Positions 47,426-57,205 are shown, counted from the first letter of the stretch. The stretch: DNA of 64,000 bases from Pleomorphomonas sp. T1.2MG-36 (GCF_950100655.1 NZ_CATNLY010000053.1:52274-116273); one strand, 5' to 3'. The notes: generated by a model not told the origin, from the sequence alone. Program-made: numbers and translations.

Positions 47426-48856
47426 ATGAATTCATGGCCCGTGCATGGCACGATCACCGGTCCCATCGTCATGATCGGTTTTGGCTCCATTGGACGCGGT
47501 ACATTGCCGCTCATCGAACGGCACCTTGAATTCGACCGATCACGCTTCGTCGTCATCGATCCCAGCGACGCCGGAAAGGACATCCTCGCCTACCACGGCA
47601 TTCGCTATATCCAGGCGAAGATCACCCCCGAAAGCTATCGCGACATCCTGACCCCGCTGCTCACCGAAGGCGGCGGCCAGGGCTTCTGCGTCAACCTGTC
47701 GGTCGATACCGGCTCGCTCGACATCCTGAAGCTCTGCCGGGAGATCGGGGCGCTCTACATCGACACCGTCGCCGAGCCCTGGGAAGGCTTCTATTTCGAC
47801 AAGGATGTCGAACCGGCCCATCGCACCAACTACTGGCTGCGCGAGGCGGTCCGCACCGAAAAGCGGAGAAGTCCCGGCGGCACCACCGCCGTCTCCTGCT
47901 GCGGCGCCAACCCCGGCATGGTCTCGTGGTTCGTCAAGGTGGCGCTGGAAAACCTCGCCCGCGACATGGGTATCGCCCACAAGCCGCCCAAGAGCCGCGA
48001 GGATTGGGCGAAGCTGATGCAGACCGCCGGGGTCAAGGGCATCCACATCGCCGAGCGCGACACCCAGCGCACGCTGATTCCGCATTCGATGGACGTCTTC
48101 CGCAACACCTGGTCGGTGGACGGCTTCGTGTCGGAGGGCCTGCAGCCGGCCGAACTCGGCTGGGGAACCGGCGAGACCTGGGAACCGGAAACGGCCCGCC
48201 ACCACGACGGCGGCTGTCAGGCGGCGATCTATCTGCTCCAGGCCGGCGCCAACACGCGCGTCCGCACCTGGTGTCCGACGCCGGGTCCGCAGTTCGGCTT
48301 CCTCGTCACGCACAACGAGGCGATCTCCATCGCCGATTACTACACCGTCGGCGAGGGCGCTCACCCCGAATACCGGCCGACCTGCCACTACGCCTACCAC
48401 CCCGCCAACATCGCCGTGCTCTCCCTGCACGAAATGTTCGGCCAGGGCGGGCAGGTGCAGCAGGAAACCGAGGTGCTCTCCGAGGACAAGATCATCGATG
48501 GCGCCGATGAACTCGGCGTGCTGCTCTACGGCCACGGCAAGAACGCCTACTGGTACGGCTCGCAGCTGACCATCGAGGAGGCGCGCAAGCTCGCCCCCTA
48601 CCAGAACGCCACCGGCCTTCAGGTCACTTCGGCGGTTCTGGCCGGCATGGTCTGGGCGCTGGAGAATCCGCAGGCCGGCATCGTCGAGACCGACGAGATG
48701 GACCACAGGCGCTGCCTTGAAGTGCAGATGCCCTATCTCGGGCCGGTGAAGGGCTACTACACCGACTGGACGCCGCTTGCCGGCCGCCCCGGATTCTTCC
48801 CCGAGGACATCGACGAAAGCGATCCCTGGAGCTTCCGCAACATCCTGGTGCGGTAA
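47426..48856 (+). CDS. hss: Homospermidine synthase
   Basis: NAD-dependent enzyme of 476 residues that joins two putrescines, or putrescine and spermidine, into homospermidine. The Rossmann motif is IVMIGFGSIGRGTLPL; other conserved parts are NLSVDTGSLDILKLC, CCGANPGMVSWFVK and GADELGVLLYGHGKNAYWYG. It is the alphaproteobacterial Hss type, consistent with the ornithine decarboxylase at 35481-36626. The upstream 280 bases hold its promoter (TTGACC at 47368). Confidence 0.96.
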   Translation: MNSWPVHGTITGPIVMIGFGSIGRGTLPLIERHLEFDRSRFVVIDPSDAGKDILAYHGIRYIQAKITPESYRDILTPLLTEGGGQGFCVNLSVDTGSLDILKLCREIGALYIDTVAEPWEGFYFDKDVEPAHRTNYWLREAVRTEKRRSPGGTTAVSCCGANPGMVSWFVKVALENLARDMGIAHKPPKSREDWAKLMQTAGVKGIHIAERDTQRTLIPHSMDVFRNTWSVDGFVSEGLQPAELGWGTGETWEPETARHHDGGCQAAIYLLQAGANTRVRTWCPTPGPQFGFLVTHNEAISIADYYTVGEGAHPEYRPTCHYAYHPANIAVLSLHEMFGQGGQVQQETEVLSEDKIIDGADELGVLLYGHGKNAYWYGSQLTIEEARKLAPYQNATGLQVTSAVLAGMVWALENPQAGIVETDEMDHRRCLEVQMPYLGPVKGYYTDWTPLAGRPGFFPEDIDESDPWSFRNILVR

Positions 48857-48858
48857 CT

Positions 48859-49683
48859 TCAGCGGTCGGCCCCATCCACCGTTCCGACGATCGGAACCAG
48901 GATTTCGACGCCCCCACCCCCATCCGGGCGGGGGCGCTCGATGACAAAATCCGCCGCCAGCCGATCGCCGGCCGCCGGCAACAAATCCCCATAGATCGCC
49001 TCGTAGGCCGCCGCCAGAGTCTCGCCCGGACGTTCCATCACGAACCGCCGGCAAAGGGCGGCCGGAACGCGCAGCAGGGTGAATGGCAACGACAGATCTT
49101 CGCCCGCGCCGCACACAAAGCCCGCGGCGCAGGTGTAGCGTGTCTGCGGATCGCCGCGCCAGAACGCCACCTGTCGCATGTTCCCTCCATCGATTCGCAG
49201 GCCGGTCTCTTCCAGGTGCCGGCGCACCGACTGCCAGAGGCCGGCGGGCGCCGTAGGATCGTCCACCACGTCGACCGTCAGCGCCGAGAGGCAGAAGGCG
49301 GGGGATGCGACGGTTCCCGCCTCCCGGACCGACCCGACAGGGCGTTCGCCACCCGCCCCCATCGCCCGCCGGTAGGCGCTCGGCGACAGGCCGGTACGGC
49401 GGCGAAACGCCCGCGCAAAGGTGGTCACATCGGCAAAGCCGCAGTCCAGGGCGATGTCGAGCACATGTGTCCGGCTGGACCGCAGGTGCTCGGCCGCCCG
49501 CATCACGCGTCGTCCAGTCAGCCAGCCGGCCGGGCTCTCGCCGGCCACCGCCGAGAACAGCCGCGAGAAGTGGGCTTCGGAATAGCCTGATCGCCTCGCC
49601 ATCGCCGCGACGCTCAGGTCGTCGGCGAGCCGTTCGCCGGCCCACCGCATCACGTCCTCGATGATCTGCCGGTTCGCGCGCAT
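48859..49683 (-). CDS. AraC-family regulator with GyrI-like domain
   Basis: Protein of 274 residues. The N-terminal AraC double helix-turn-helix (about 15-105; DLSVAAMARRSGYSEAHFSR and FADVTTFARAFRRRTG) is followed by a GyrI-like effector-binding domain (about 110-274). In the family, this order is typical of Rob/SoxS-like multidrug sensors. The start at 49683 (MRANRQ) is the best; the frame extends upstream. The next gene upstream is a TrmO-like methyltransferase. Confidence 0.9.
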   Translation of the reverse strand: MRANRQIIEDVMRWAGERLADDLSVAAMARRSGYSEAHFSRLFSAVAGESPAGWLTGRRVMRAAEHLRSSRTHVLDIALDCGFADVTTFARAFRRRTGLSPSAYRRAMGAGGERPVGSVREAGTVASPAFCLSALTVDVVDDPTAPAGLWQSVRRHLEETGLRIDGGNMRQVAFWRGDPQTRYTCAAGFVCGAGEDLSLPFTLLRVPAALCRRFVMERPGETLAAAYEAIYGDLLPAAGDRLAADFVIERPRPDGGGGVEILVPIVGTVDGADR

Positions 49684-49726
49684 GCCGGCAGCATGCACCG
49701 GCCGACCGGCAAACAAAAGCACCGGC

Positions 49727-50200
49727 TCAGCCGGGAAAGACCGAAGCCCAGTCGAACGCGCCCGACGTTTCCACCGAGCGCGGCCAGGCGGCGCACCACG
49801 TCGGCGGCTCGGGATTTTCGACCCGGTCGAAGCTCGGCTGATAGGGCTTGATGTCGAGGATCGGCGTGCCGTCGTCGCAGTCGATCCAGCCGAGGCGGAT
49901 CGTGCCGGCGGCGACGTCGACGCCGGCAAGCGCCGCCACGGTCATGCAGAGCGGATTGGGGCGAAGCGGCGACCGCGTCGCGAACACGCCCAACCGGTCC
50001 GGGGCGCCGCGATAGGGTGCCGGCAGAACGAGCGGCGTCGCGCTCGCCCCTTCCGCCCGGTGGGCGAACCAGTGAACGACGATCCATCGGAAGGCATCGA
50101 GCCCGACGAGGCCTTCCCGACAGGCGGGTTCGATCTCCATCAGAGGACCATCGACGGTGTGGACGACACGGCCGATGGGAACAAGGCGGCAGGAAGTCAT
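49727..50200 (-). CDS. trmO: tRNA N6-threonylcarbamoyladenosine methyltransferase TrmO (TsaA)
   Basis: Protein of 157 residues of the TsaA/YaeB family, which methylates t6A37 in certain tRNAs using SAM. The catalytic and cofactor-binding motif is FATRSPLRPNPLCMTV, with LDIKPYQPSFDR near the C-terminus. Shorter than E. coli TrmO (about 235), because the N-terminal extension is absent, as in many alphaproteobacteria. Start chosen after AGGAAG-like purines. Confidence 0.88.
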   Translation of the reverse strand: MTSCRLVPIGRVVHTVDGPLMEIEPACREGLVGLDAFRWIVVHWFAHRAEGASATPLVLPAPYRGAPDRLGVFATRSPLRPNPLCMTVAALAGVDVAAGTIRLGWIDCDDGTPILDIKPYQPSFDRVENPEPPTWCAAWPRSVETSGAFDWASVFPG

Positions 50201-50376
50201 GGCGGGTTCTCCATCTGAGCGGTGACGGGACAACTGCGCACCGCGGAACCTGAGGAGAGCTAGGCCATGCCGGACCAAAGAGCGCGGCGATTTCCGGCGG
50301 CTCGGAGCGAGAGTTCGGCGTTTTATGATGGGGGCGGGCGAACCGGCGCCCTTAACCTGCTGGCTGTATTTTTACG

Positions 50377-50382
50377 TATAAT
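50377..50382 (+). promoter_or_regulatory. -10 promoter element
   Basis: TATAAT, 35 bases before the small membrane protein gene, in a short AT-rich stretch. A TTAACC at 50352-50357 could stand as a weak upstream element. Seen as a motif only. Confidence 0.4.
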
Positions 50383-50416
50383 GTAGTATGGTCATCCTGA
50401 CCGGATTTTTGCCGGC

Positions 50417-50809
50417 ATGGAGACCATTGTGAGCAATCCCATTTCGCTCCTGTACTTTCGCACCGCCGCCGTCCTGCTGATCGTCGGCATGTTATTCGGC
50501 ATCTACATGTCGGCCAGCGGCAATCACGCCGCGACCGGCGCGCACGCCCATCTCAACCTGATCGGGTTCGTGGTGATGGCCGTCTACGGCATCTTCTTCG
50601 GCCTCAATCCGGCCAAGAGCACCGGCCGCCTGCCAAAGATCCTCTGGGCGCTCAACACCATCGCCGCCGTGGTGATGTTTCCCTCGCTGGCACTTCTGCT
50701 CAACGGCCACCCCAGCTTCGAGCCGCTGGTCGCAGCGGCCTCGTTCCTGGCGCTCGGCGGTGCGATCCTGTTCGCCGTGGTGTTGTTTCTGCCGAGGGCG
50801 ACGGCCTGA
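50417..50809 (+). CDS. Four-helix membrane protein with a His-His motif
   Basis: Protein of 130 residues with four transmembrane helices. The second helix begins GAHAHLNLIGFVVMAVYGI; the HAHLNLIG pattern resembles the heme-ligand helix of heme-copper oxidase subunit I. So it may be a small relative or fragment of a cytochrome oxidase-type subunit, or a heme carrier; it lacks the copper-site histidines of the full protein. Its stop codon directly touches the kamA stop codon, with no bases between. Confidence 0.8.
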   Translation: METIVSNPISLLYFRTAAVLLIVGMLFGIYMSASGNHAATGAHAHLNLIGFVVMAVYGIFFGLNPAKSTGRLPKILWALNTIAAVVMFPSLALLLNGHPSFEPLVAAASFLALGGAILFAVVLFLPRATA

Positions 50810-51937
50810 TCAGCCCTTCCAGAGCAGCGTGTCCCGGTCGCCGGGAACGTCGAGCTCGTGGGGAAAGTCGGGAAAGACGAAACGTTGGCCCGCCTTCTCG
50901 AAGGTGACGAGGCCGGCCGATCTGTCGCGCGCCACGATATGCTCGCGCCGGACCTTGCCGACCGGGCTGTCGAGGGTGAAGCGAACGGCGTTGATCCAGC
51001 TCGGCGTCGTGGCGGTCAGCTCGTCCTGCAGGGCAAAGAAGCGATCGAGCGTCACCCGGAACGGCGCCGAATGGCGGATCGGTTCGGATACGTAGACGGA
51101 CAGCGTGCGCACGCGGTGATCGTCGAGCGTCTCGATCAGACGCGCCAGCACGTCGCGATGGTCGTTGACGCCACGCAGCAGCGGAAAGTGATTGTAGAGA
51201 CGGATGCGGTGCCGATCGAGCCGATCGAGCACCTCGGCCACGTCGCCGCAGATCTCGTAGGGATGGGCGAAGTGCAGGACGAGCCGGACGTCCGCCTCGG
51301 CGAGAAGGTCGAGCTTCTTGTCGTCGCCGAAGATCTTGGGCGCGAAGGCTGGCGTGCGCGTATGCAGGCGGATCGACCGGATGGTCGGAACGGTGCGAAT
51401 GCCCGTGAGCACCAGCGCAAGATCCCGCAAGGACAGCGTCAACGGATCGCCGCCGGAGAGCACCACTTCCGACACCTCGGGACGCGTGCCGAGATAGGCC
51501 GTCAGCCGCTCCACCTCGGCGGCAAGGCCCTTGAGGTCGCCGCCCTCGGCATGGGCGTCGGTCAGCACGTCCTGCCGGAAACAGTACTGGCAGTGTCCGG
51601 CGCAGACCGACGTCGGCATAAACAGGACGCGGTCGGCATACTTGTGGATGATCGCCCTCGAGCCCGGCACCGGCATGTTGGCGCGGTCGTCGACCCAATC
51701 GGGCACCTCGCCCCCGGCCGGCGCGCCGAAGCGCTCACGCGTCGGCCGCACCATGCGGTGAAGCGGCCCCTCCGTGTGACCGAGCGACGCCGCCTCCTCG
51801 TCGAGCTTGCGCTGGTAGAAGGCCGGAACCTTGATCGGCAGCAGCCGCTCGCGAGCAGCCAGCGCCGCGTAGGCGGCGTCGAGTTCGCCCTGCTCGGCTG
51901 GCGTCGTGTGCAAGGAGGAGGATCGAAGGGCGGTCAT
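50810..51937 (-). CDS. kamA: KamA-family radical SAM aminomutase
   Basis: Protein of 375 residues. The radical SAM cluster motif is CAGHCQYC (Cx3Cx2C), preceded by ADRVLFMPTSV; PLP binding is expected near the C-terminus. The family includes lysine 2,3-aminomutase and EpmB, which acts on translation factor EF-P. No efp gene is in the window, so the substrate is uncertain. The ATG overlaps the stop of the WD40 gene (TGATG), so the two are translationally coupled. Confidence 0.92.
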   Translation of the reverse strand: MTALRSSSLHTTPAEQGELDAAYAALAARERLLPIKVPAFYQRKLDEEAASLGHTEGPLHRMVRPTRERFGAPAGGEVPDWVDDRANMPVPGSRAIIHKYADRVLFMPTSVCAGHCQYCFRQDVLTDAHAEGGDLKGLAAEVERLTAYLGTRPEVSEVVLSGGDPLTLSLRDLALVLTGIRTVPTIRSIRLHTRTPAFAPKIFGDDKKLDLLAEADVRLVLHFAHPYEICGDVAEVLDRLDRHRIRLYNHFPLLRGVNDHRDVLARLIETLDDHRVRTLSVYVSEPIRHSAPFRVTLDRFFALQDELTATTPSWINAVRFTLDSPVGKVRREHIVARDRSAGLVTFEKAGQRFVFPDFPHELDVPGDRDTLLWKG

Positions 51938-52908
51938 CAGCGTGTGAGGTCGATCAGGCCGGCAGCGCCGCTCTCGCAGCCGAAGGCCAGCTCCAGGCCA
52001 TTGCTGCTCCAGGAGAGCGCCGACACCGGCGAGCCGTTCGGGCGGGCAAGCAGCACCTCCTCGCGGTCGGAGAAGCGGCTCAGCAGGATCATGCCGTCAT
52101 CATAGCCGAGCGCGGCGATTTCTTCGGCGGGGTGGCAGGCGACGCGGGTCACCAGCTCCTGGCGACCGCCGAGTTCCAGCGGTCGCTGCCCCATCGGCCC
52201 GTCCTTGTGGAAAAACGGCCAGAGCACCGAGACGCCCGCGCCGGAGGTGGCGAGGTAGCGCCCCTTGGCCGACCACGACATCGACTTGACCTTGGCCGGA
52301 TAGCCGGACATGCGCATGTGCTGGCCGTCGCGCAGGCGCCAGCCGTGCAGCGCCATCTCCTGCATGGAGGTGACGACATTGGCGCCATCGGGCGACAGCG
52401 TCACCGCGATGTGCGAGCCCTTCCACTCCAGCTCCTGCACCGGCGCGGCGGTGCCGGGGAACCACAGGCCGACGCCGTTGTAACCGGCGATGGCAAGACG
52501 CAGCCCCTTCTGGAAGAAGGTAAGGCCGAGGGCGGCGCGCGGCCGTTCCAGTTCGTGCACCTTGCCGGTGCCGTCGACCACCACCACGGTTCTCCCCGAA
52601 GCGAAGGCGACGGCGCCGCCGGGGCCGGCGGCAACCACGTCGATCCACTTGCGCCCGCGCTCGGCGACGAGCGTGCTCGTTCCGTCGGCGGTGGTGCGCA
52701 TCACCTTGCCGTCGTCGCCGCCGGTGACCACCGACTTGCCGTCGGCGGCAAGCGCCGATGCGAGAATGCCGCCCGCATGCGGCTTCACCACCCGGCCGGC
52801 CGTACCGAGCGCGATGGCGCCGTCGCCGGTGACGAAGGTCGGCACGCCGGCCACGTAGTGGACGTCGATGACATAGCCGGAAAGCGGAAGCGGGGTAACC
52901 TCGGGCAC
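51937..52908 (-). CDS. WD40-repeat protein
   Basis: Protein of 323 residues with beta-propeller character: four or five WD-type units such as LSPDGANVVTSMQEMALHGW and SWSAKGRYLATSGAGVSVLW. No signal peptide, so cytoplasmic. Start taken as the GTG at 52908 (VPEVTPLPLSGY) with a CCGGAG ribosome site; the longer open frame runs through the repeat region. It lies between the COG0523 gene and kamA, and its stop overlaps the kamA start. WD40 proteins are scaffolds; the partner is unknown. Confidence 0.85.
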   Translation of the reverse strand: MPEVTPLPLSGYVIDVHYVAGVPTFVTGDGAIALGTAGRVVKPHAGGILASALAADGKSVVTGGDDGKVMRTTADGTSTLVAERGRKWIDVVAAGPGGAVAFASGRTVVVVDGTGKVHELERPRAALGLTFFQKGLRLAIAGYNGVGLWFPGTAAPVQELEWKGSHIAVTLSPDGANVVTSMQEMALHGWRLRDGQHMRMSGYPAKVKSMSWSAKGRYLATSGAGVSVLWPFFHKDGPMGQRPLELGGRQELVTRVACHPAEEIAALGYDDGMILLSRFSDREEVLLARPNGSPVSALSWSSNGLELAFGCESGAAGLIDLTR

Positions 52909-52991
52909 GGGTGCGGCTCCGGAGCTGTGTTGGAAATAGTGCGACGGGAGTGCGTCATTCAGGCTGCAAATGCAAGAGCGGCCGTGAACCA

Positions 52992-53076
52992 GAAGCCGCC
53001 ATCCGGCTTCCGGCGCCAAGCGGCGCCCGCGCGAAGCGCGAAAGCCAAGGGCCGGAGGCCCGCCGGCGACTGAGGC
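52992..53076 (-). repeat. Multi-hairpin mosaic repeat, copy B
   Basis: Similar to copy A at 34751-34838. It begins GAAGCCGCCATCCGGCTTC, then CGGCGCC...GCGGCGCC, GCGCGAAGCGCG and GGGCCGGAGGCCC. It is nine bases before copy C. Confidence 0.9.
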
Positions 53077-53085
53077 AGAAGACCA

Positions 53086-53215
53086 GAAGCCGCAACGCGG
53101 CTTCCGGCGCCAAGCGGCGCCGCGCGAAGCGAGCCTGACGTGGCGAGCATCGCCCCGTCAGGCGCAAAGCGAAGCGGAAGCCAAGGCGACGGATGTCGCC
53201 GCCGGCGCCTGAGGC
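53086..53215 (-). repeat. Multi-hairpin mosaic repeat, copy C with inserted hairpin
   Basis: Same ends as copies A and B (GAAGCC at 53086, GAGGC at 53215) but interrupted at about 53131-53170 by an extra palindrome, GCCTGACG...CGTCAGGC with inner GGCGA/TCGCC. It begins five bases from the COG0523 gene stop. The interruption makes the block modular, like bacterial interspersed mosaic elements. Confidence 0.85.
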
Positions 53216-53219
53216 TGGA

Positions 53220-54287
53220 TCAAGCCTCCGCGCCCTTGAAGCCGGCCTCCAGTTCGGCACGGTCGAGCTTGCGACCGATGAAGACGAGACGGCTCTCGCG
53301 CGGCTCGCCGGGCTTCCAATCGCGCTGCAGATCGCCTTCGACGATCATGTGCACGCCCTGCACCACGTAGCGCTTGGGCTCGTTGGGGAAGGCCAGAATG
53401 CCCTTGAGGCGCAGGATGTTCGGGCCCTGAGCCTGGGTGATTTCCGAGATCCACGGCAGGATCTTGTCGGGGTTGAGCTCGCCGGTCTTCAGCGACACCG
53501 ACGTCACCTCGGTATCGTGATGCGTCTCGTGGCCATGATGGTGATGATCGTGGTCGTGATCGTGGTGATGATGGTCATGGTCGCAGTCCGGGCCGCAGAC
53601 ATGGTCATGGTCGTGATCGTGCTCGTCGACATCGAGGAAGGATGGATCGAGTTCCAGCACGCGGTCGAGATCGAAGGCGCCGCGATCGAGGATGGCGTCG
53701 AGCGCCACGCCGGAGCGGGTCGCCTTGTGGATCTTGGCGTAGGGGTTGAGCTGGCGGAGCGTCGTCTCCACCTCGCGCAGCTCTTCCGGGCTGACGAGGT
53801 CGGTCTTGTTGAGCACGATGACGTCGGCGAAGGCCACCTGGTCCTCGGCCTCGGGCGCATCGCCGAGCCGGTCGAGGAAGAACTTGGCGTCGACCAGCGT
53901 CACGACGGCATCGAGGTGGGCGAACTTCCTGACTTCCTCGTCCATGAAGAAGGTCTGGGCGACCGGCACCGGATCGGCGATGCCGGTGGTTTCCACCAGG
54001 ATGGCATCGAAGCTGCCACGACGCTTGGCGAGATTCTCGACGACGCGGATCAGGTCGCCGCGAACGGTGCAGCAGATGCAGCCGTTGTTCATCTCGAACA
54101 CTTCCTCGTCGGTATCGACCACGAGGTCGTTGTCGATGCCGATCTCGCCGAACTCGTTGACGATGACGGCATAGCGCTTGCCATGATCCTCGGTGAGGAT
54201 GCGGTTGAGCAGCGTCGTCTTGCCGGCACCGAGGTAGCCGGTGAGGACGGTGACGGGAACGGACGGGGCGGCGGCCGGAGCGGACAT
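53220..54287 (-). CDS. COG0523 G3E-family GTPase metallochaperone
   Basis: CobW/ZigA-type GTPase of 355 residues. Walker A is [15 protein letters not shown], the metal-binding CxCC is in [12 protein letters not shown], the GTPase specificity motif is VLNKTDL, and a strongly His/Asp-rich loop (about 225-260, [20 protein letters not shown]) should bind zinc. Such proteins deliver metal, often zinc, under Zur control; no Zur box is evident in the short upstream region. A WD40 gene follows. Start at 54287, after GGAG. Confidence 0.93.
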   Translation of the reverse strand: MSAPAAAPSVPVTVLTGYLGAGKTTLLNRILTEDHGKRYAVIVNEFGEIGIDNDLVVDTDEEVFEMNNGCICCTVRGDLIRVVENLAKRRGSFDAILVETTGIADPVPVAQTFFMDEEVRKFAHLDAVVTLVDAKFFLDRLGDAPEAEDQVAFADVIVLNKTDLVSPEELREVETTLRQLNPYAKIHKATRSGVALDAILDRGAFDLDRVLELDPSFLDVDEHDHDHDHVCGPDCDHDHHHHDHDHDHHHHGHETHHDTEVTSVSLKTGELNPDKILPWISEITQAQGPNILRLKGILAFPNEPKRYVVQGVHMIVEGDLQRDWKPGEPRESRLVFIGRKLDRAELEAGFKGAEA

Positions 54288-54480
54288 GCGCATCTCCACG
54301 GATAAGAGGACCGCTGTCCTAGCACGCCCTCCAGACGGACGCACGACAAAGGCGGACGGCGGCTTATGGAAAAATCTTCGGCCCCTAAATAAGTGTCATA
54401 GTTTCGTGTGAAAAGGGGATCACTCAAAGGTGTAGAACGGTGACCGGCCCGGCCGGCGCCGACGACGGAGACGAGGCGGC

Positions 54481-55017
54481 ATGAGCTTCAACCATCGCAA
54501 GAGCGTCACCCACCGTCTGGTGCAGGCGGCCCGTGTCCATCGTACGCGCGCCGCGGTCCATTTGGGCCGTATCGGCCTGCACCCGGGCCAGGAGGCGGTG
54601 CTGAAGGCGCTGGCCGAACGCGACGGTCAGTCCATGTCGGAGCTCGCCGCCGAACTCGCCGTGCAGCCGCCGACCGTCACCAAGATGATCTCCCGCCTCG
54701 GCGCGCAGGGGCTGCTCACCCGCCAGACGTCCAGCGCCGACGGCCGCCTCGCCCGCGTGTTCCTGACCGATGCCGGTCGCGAACGGGCGGGAGCAGTGGA
54801 TGCCGTGTGGAAGCGAGTCGAGAAGGAGGCGTTGGCCGGCCTCGACGAGAAGGACCGCAAGCGCCTCAAGAAGCTCCTGCGCCAGATCGAGAAGAATCTG
54901 CTGCCGGCCGGCGCTTCGGCCAACACCGAAGACGATGACGACGAGGGGCACGAAGCCGGCGCCAAGCCGACCGCACCGATCCTGCGCGACGAGGCCGAGG
55001 AAGGCGCCAGCGACTGA
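54481..55017 (+). CDS. MarR-family regulator
   Basis: Protein of 178 residues. The winged helix-turn-helix is clear (QSMSELAAELAVQPPTVTKM, then LLTRQTSSADGRLARVFLTD), with an acidic C-terminal tail (TEDDDDEGHEAG). A DMT transporter gene follows after 112 bases, the usual setting for a MarR/exporter pair. Effector unknown. Confidence 0.92.
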   Translation: MSFNHRKSVTHRLVQAARVHRTRAAVHLGRIGLHPGQEAVLKALAERDGQSMSELAAELAVQPPTVTKMISRLGAQGLLTRQTSSADGRLARVFLTDAGRERAGAVDAVWKRVEKEALAGLDEKDRKRLKKLLRQIEKNLLPAGASANTEDDDDEGHEAGAKPTAPILRDEAEEGASD

Positions 55018-55129
55018 CGGCCACCGAACGGGCTTACATCGGCCAGAACAATACTTTAGTATGATTTTGAACCGATCCGGTGGCGGGTTCCGCTCCGGTG
55101 CCCGTCGTCACGCGCCAGCGAAGTTGTCC

Positions 55130-56068
55130 ATGACCGTTCCCGGGCCAAGTGCGCCCTCGCCCCAGCCGTCCGTTCCGCCCGCCCGAGCGCCCCTCAAGGC
55201 CTTGATCCCGCTGTTCGGCTCGACCATGGTCTTCGCCTGCCTCGACACGACGGCCAAGGCGATGAGCTACCATCTGCCGGTGATCGAAGTGTCCTGGTTC
55301 CGTTATGTCATCAACCTGCTGATGGCGATGGCGGTGCTGAACCCGCTGTCTTCGCCCGGCGCCTGGCGCTTCGAACGCCCTGGGCTGCAGATCGTCAGAG
55401 CGCTGCTCCTGACGTTGATGACGCTCGCCAACTTCACCGCCCTGCACTACCTGCAAGTGGCCGAGACCACGTCCATCGGCTTCCTGTCGCCGATGGTCAT
55501 CACCCTGCTGTCGGTGATCTTCCTGCACGAGAAGATCGGCATCCGCCGCGTCGTCGCCATCGTCGTCGGCTTCCTCGGCGTGCTGCTGATCACCCAGCCG
55601 GGCTTCGGCGACTTCCATCCGGCCATGCTGCTGGCGCTCGCCTCGATGCTGTCCGGCGCGCTGTACACTCTCGTCACCCGCCACCTTGCCACTCGCGTCA
55701 ATCCTGGCTCGCTGGTGATTTCGCTCGCGGCCGTGCCAAGCCTCCTGCTGATTCCCCCGCTCCTCGTCGTCTGGCAGACGCCGTCGTCGCCGGTCGTCTG
55801 GGCAGGCCTGATCTTCATGGGAGCTGCCGGCGGCTTCGGCCACTTCCTGGTGATGACCGCCCATCGCTTCGCCACGGCGGCCACGCTGGCACCCTACGGC
55901 TACATCCAGCTCATCTGGACGGTCATTTCCGGTTATCTCGTCTTCGCCGATGTACCGTCGATCTGGACCCTCGTCGGCGCTGGCGTCGTCGTTGCCTCCG
56001 GGCTTTATCTTCTCCACCGCGAGCGCGTCGTGCACGCCCGCGAGATGGCGGCCGCGGCGGGTTCCTGA
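55130..56068 (+). CDS. EamA/DMT family transporter
   Basis: Protein of 312 residues with ten transmembrane helices in two EamA halves (for example GSTMVFACLDTTAKAMSYHL and GFLGVLLITQPGF). Substrate unknown. The ATG at 55130 is preferred; an ATG at 55061 would add 23 residues. It follows the MarR gene, which may regulate it. Confidence 0.9.
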   Translation: MTVPGPSAPSPQPSVPPARAPLKALIPLFGSTMVFACLDTTAKAMSYHLPVIEVSWFRYVINLLMAMAVLNPLSSPGAWRFERPGLQIVRALLLTLMTLANFTALHYLQVAETTSIGFLSPMVITLLSVIFLHEKIGIRRVVAIVVGFLGVLLITQPGFGDFHPAMLLALASMLSGALYTLVTRHLATRVNPGSLVISLAAVPSLLLIPPLLVVWQTPSSPVVWAGLIFMGAAGGFGHFLVMTAHRFATAATLAPYGYIQLIWTVISGYLVFADVPSIWTLVGAGVVVASGLYLLHRERVVHAREMAAAAGS

Positions 56069-56170
56069 GGGAACCGCAGGCAGCCGGCTCCGTACGTAGG
56101 CAATTCAGTTGACGCCAGCCGTTCTTATGTTTCATGTGATCGATTGAGAAGGCAGAAAACGGGACCCTAG

Positions 56171-57205
56171 ATGACCACCAGCAAACGGGAAGACCTCCGC
56201 CGATTCCGCCGTCGCCGCGTGACGCTGAGCCAGCTCGCCGCGCAGCTCGAGGTCTCGACTGCGACGGTTTCCCTGGCGCTGCGCGACAACCCGGCCGTCT
56301 CGGCCGAGACGCGCAAGCGCGTGCAGGCGCTGGCCGCCGAGATGGGCTACATCTACAATCGGCAGGCCGCCTCTCTGCGCACCGCCCGCACCGACATCGT
56401 CGGCGTGGTGGTGCATGACGTGCTCAACCCCTACTTCGCCGAGGTGTTTCGCGCCGTCGAGAGCGAGCTCGAGACATACGGGCTCACCATCCTCATCTGC
56501 AATCACCGCGACAGCATCGAGCGCCAGCGCAATTTCGTCCAGGTGCTGCAGCAGCAGAATGCCGACGGCCTGGTGCTCTGTCCCTCGGTCGGCACCACGG
56601 TCGCCGACATCGAGGCCATCATGCGCACCGGCACGCCGGTGACTCTGGTCTGCCGCGACATCGACGGCGCCAATGCCCCGAGCGTACGCGGCGACGACCG
56701 CCACGGCATGTACGAGATCACGCGCCTGCTGATCGGCAAGGGACACAAGGACATCGCCTTCGTCGGCGGTCTCCGGTCCACTTCGTCGGGTCGCGACCGC
56801 TACGCCGGCTTCCGCGAGGCAATGACCGAGGCCGGCCTTGCTCCAGTGCTCGATGTCCCCGAACTGATGACGCAGGGCGACGGCCGCAAGGCCGCCGAGA
56901 TCATCGCCAACCACTCTCCACGCCCGTCTGCCGTCGTCTGTTTCAACGACGTCCTGGCTTTCGGCCTGATGAGCAGCTTCGCCCGCCTCGGCATCCGCCC
57001 CGGCGTCGACATCGCCGTCACCGGCTACGACGATGTCGACGGCTCCGAAACCTGGGCGCCGGCGCTGACCACCGTCGAGAACGGCTCCGAGGAGATCGGG
57101 CGGGAAGCGGCGCGCGCCATTTACGCCCTGATCGTCGGCGAGGAGCCGCCGTTCGAGCATAAGCTCATAGCTCCGCATCTGGTCATTCGGGAATCGAGTG
57201 GCTGA
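56171..57205 (+). CDS. LacI-family transcriptional regulator
   Basis: Protein of 344 residues. A basic leader is followed by the LacI helix-turn-helix (about 18-38, TLSQLAAQLEVSTATVSLAL) and hinge, then the sugar-binding-type effector domain (about 75-344). The eda gene starts 155 bases after its stop, so a link to sugar acid metabolism is plausible but not shown. Confidence 0.93.
   Translation: MTTSKREDLRRFRRRRVTLSQLAAQLEVSTATVSLALRDNPAVSAETRKRVQALAAEMGYIYNRQAASLRTARTDIVGVVVHDVLNPYFAEVFRAVESELETYGLTILICNHRDSIERQRNFVQVLQQQNADGLVLCPSVGTTVADIEAIMRTGTPVTLVCRDIDGANAPSVRGDDRHGMYEITRLLIGKGHKDIAFVGGLRSTSSGRDRYAGFREAMTEAGLAPVLDVPELMTQGDGRKAAEIIANHSPRPSAVVCFNDVLAFGLMSSFARLGIRPGVDIAVTGYDDVDGSETWAPALTTVENGSEEIGREAARAIYALIVGEEPPFEHKLIAPHLVIRESSG

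Noticed and set aside
53158..53454. Possible tandem peptide genes within the mosaic repeat region
   Set aside because: Frames through the repeats give similar Arg/Ala-rich peptides because the DNA is repeated and palindromic; this is structure, not coding.
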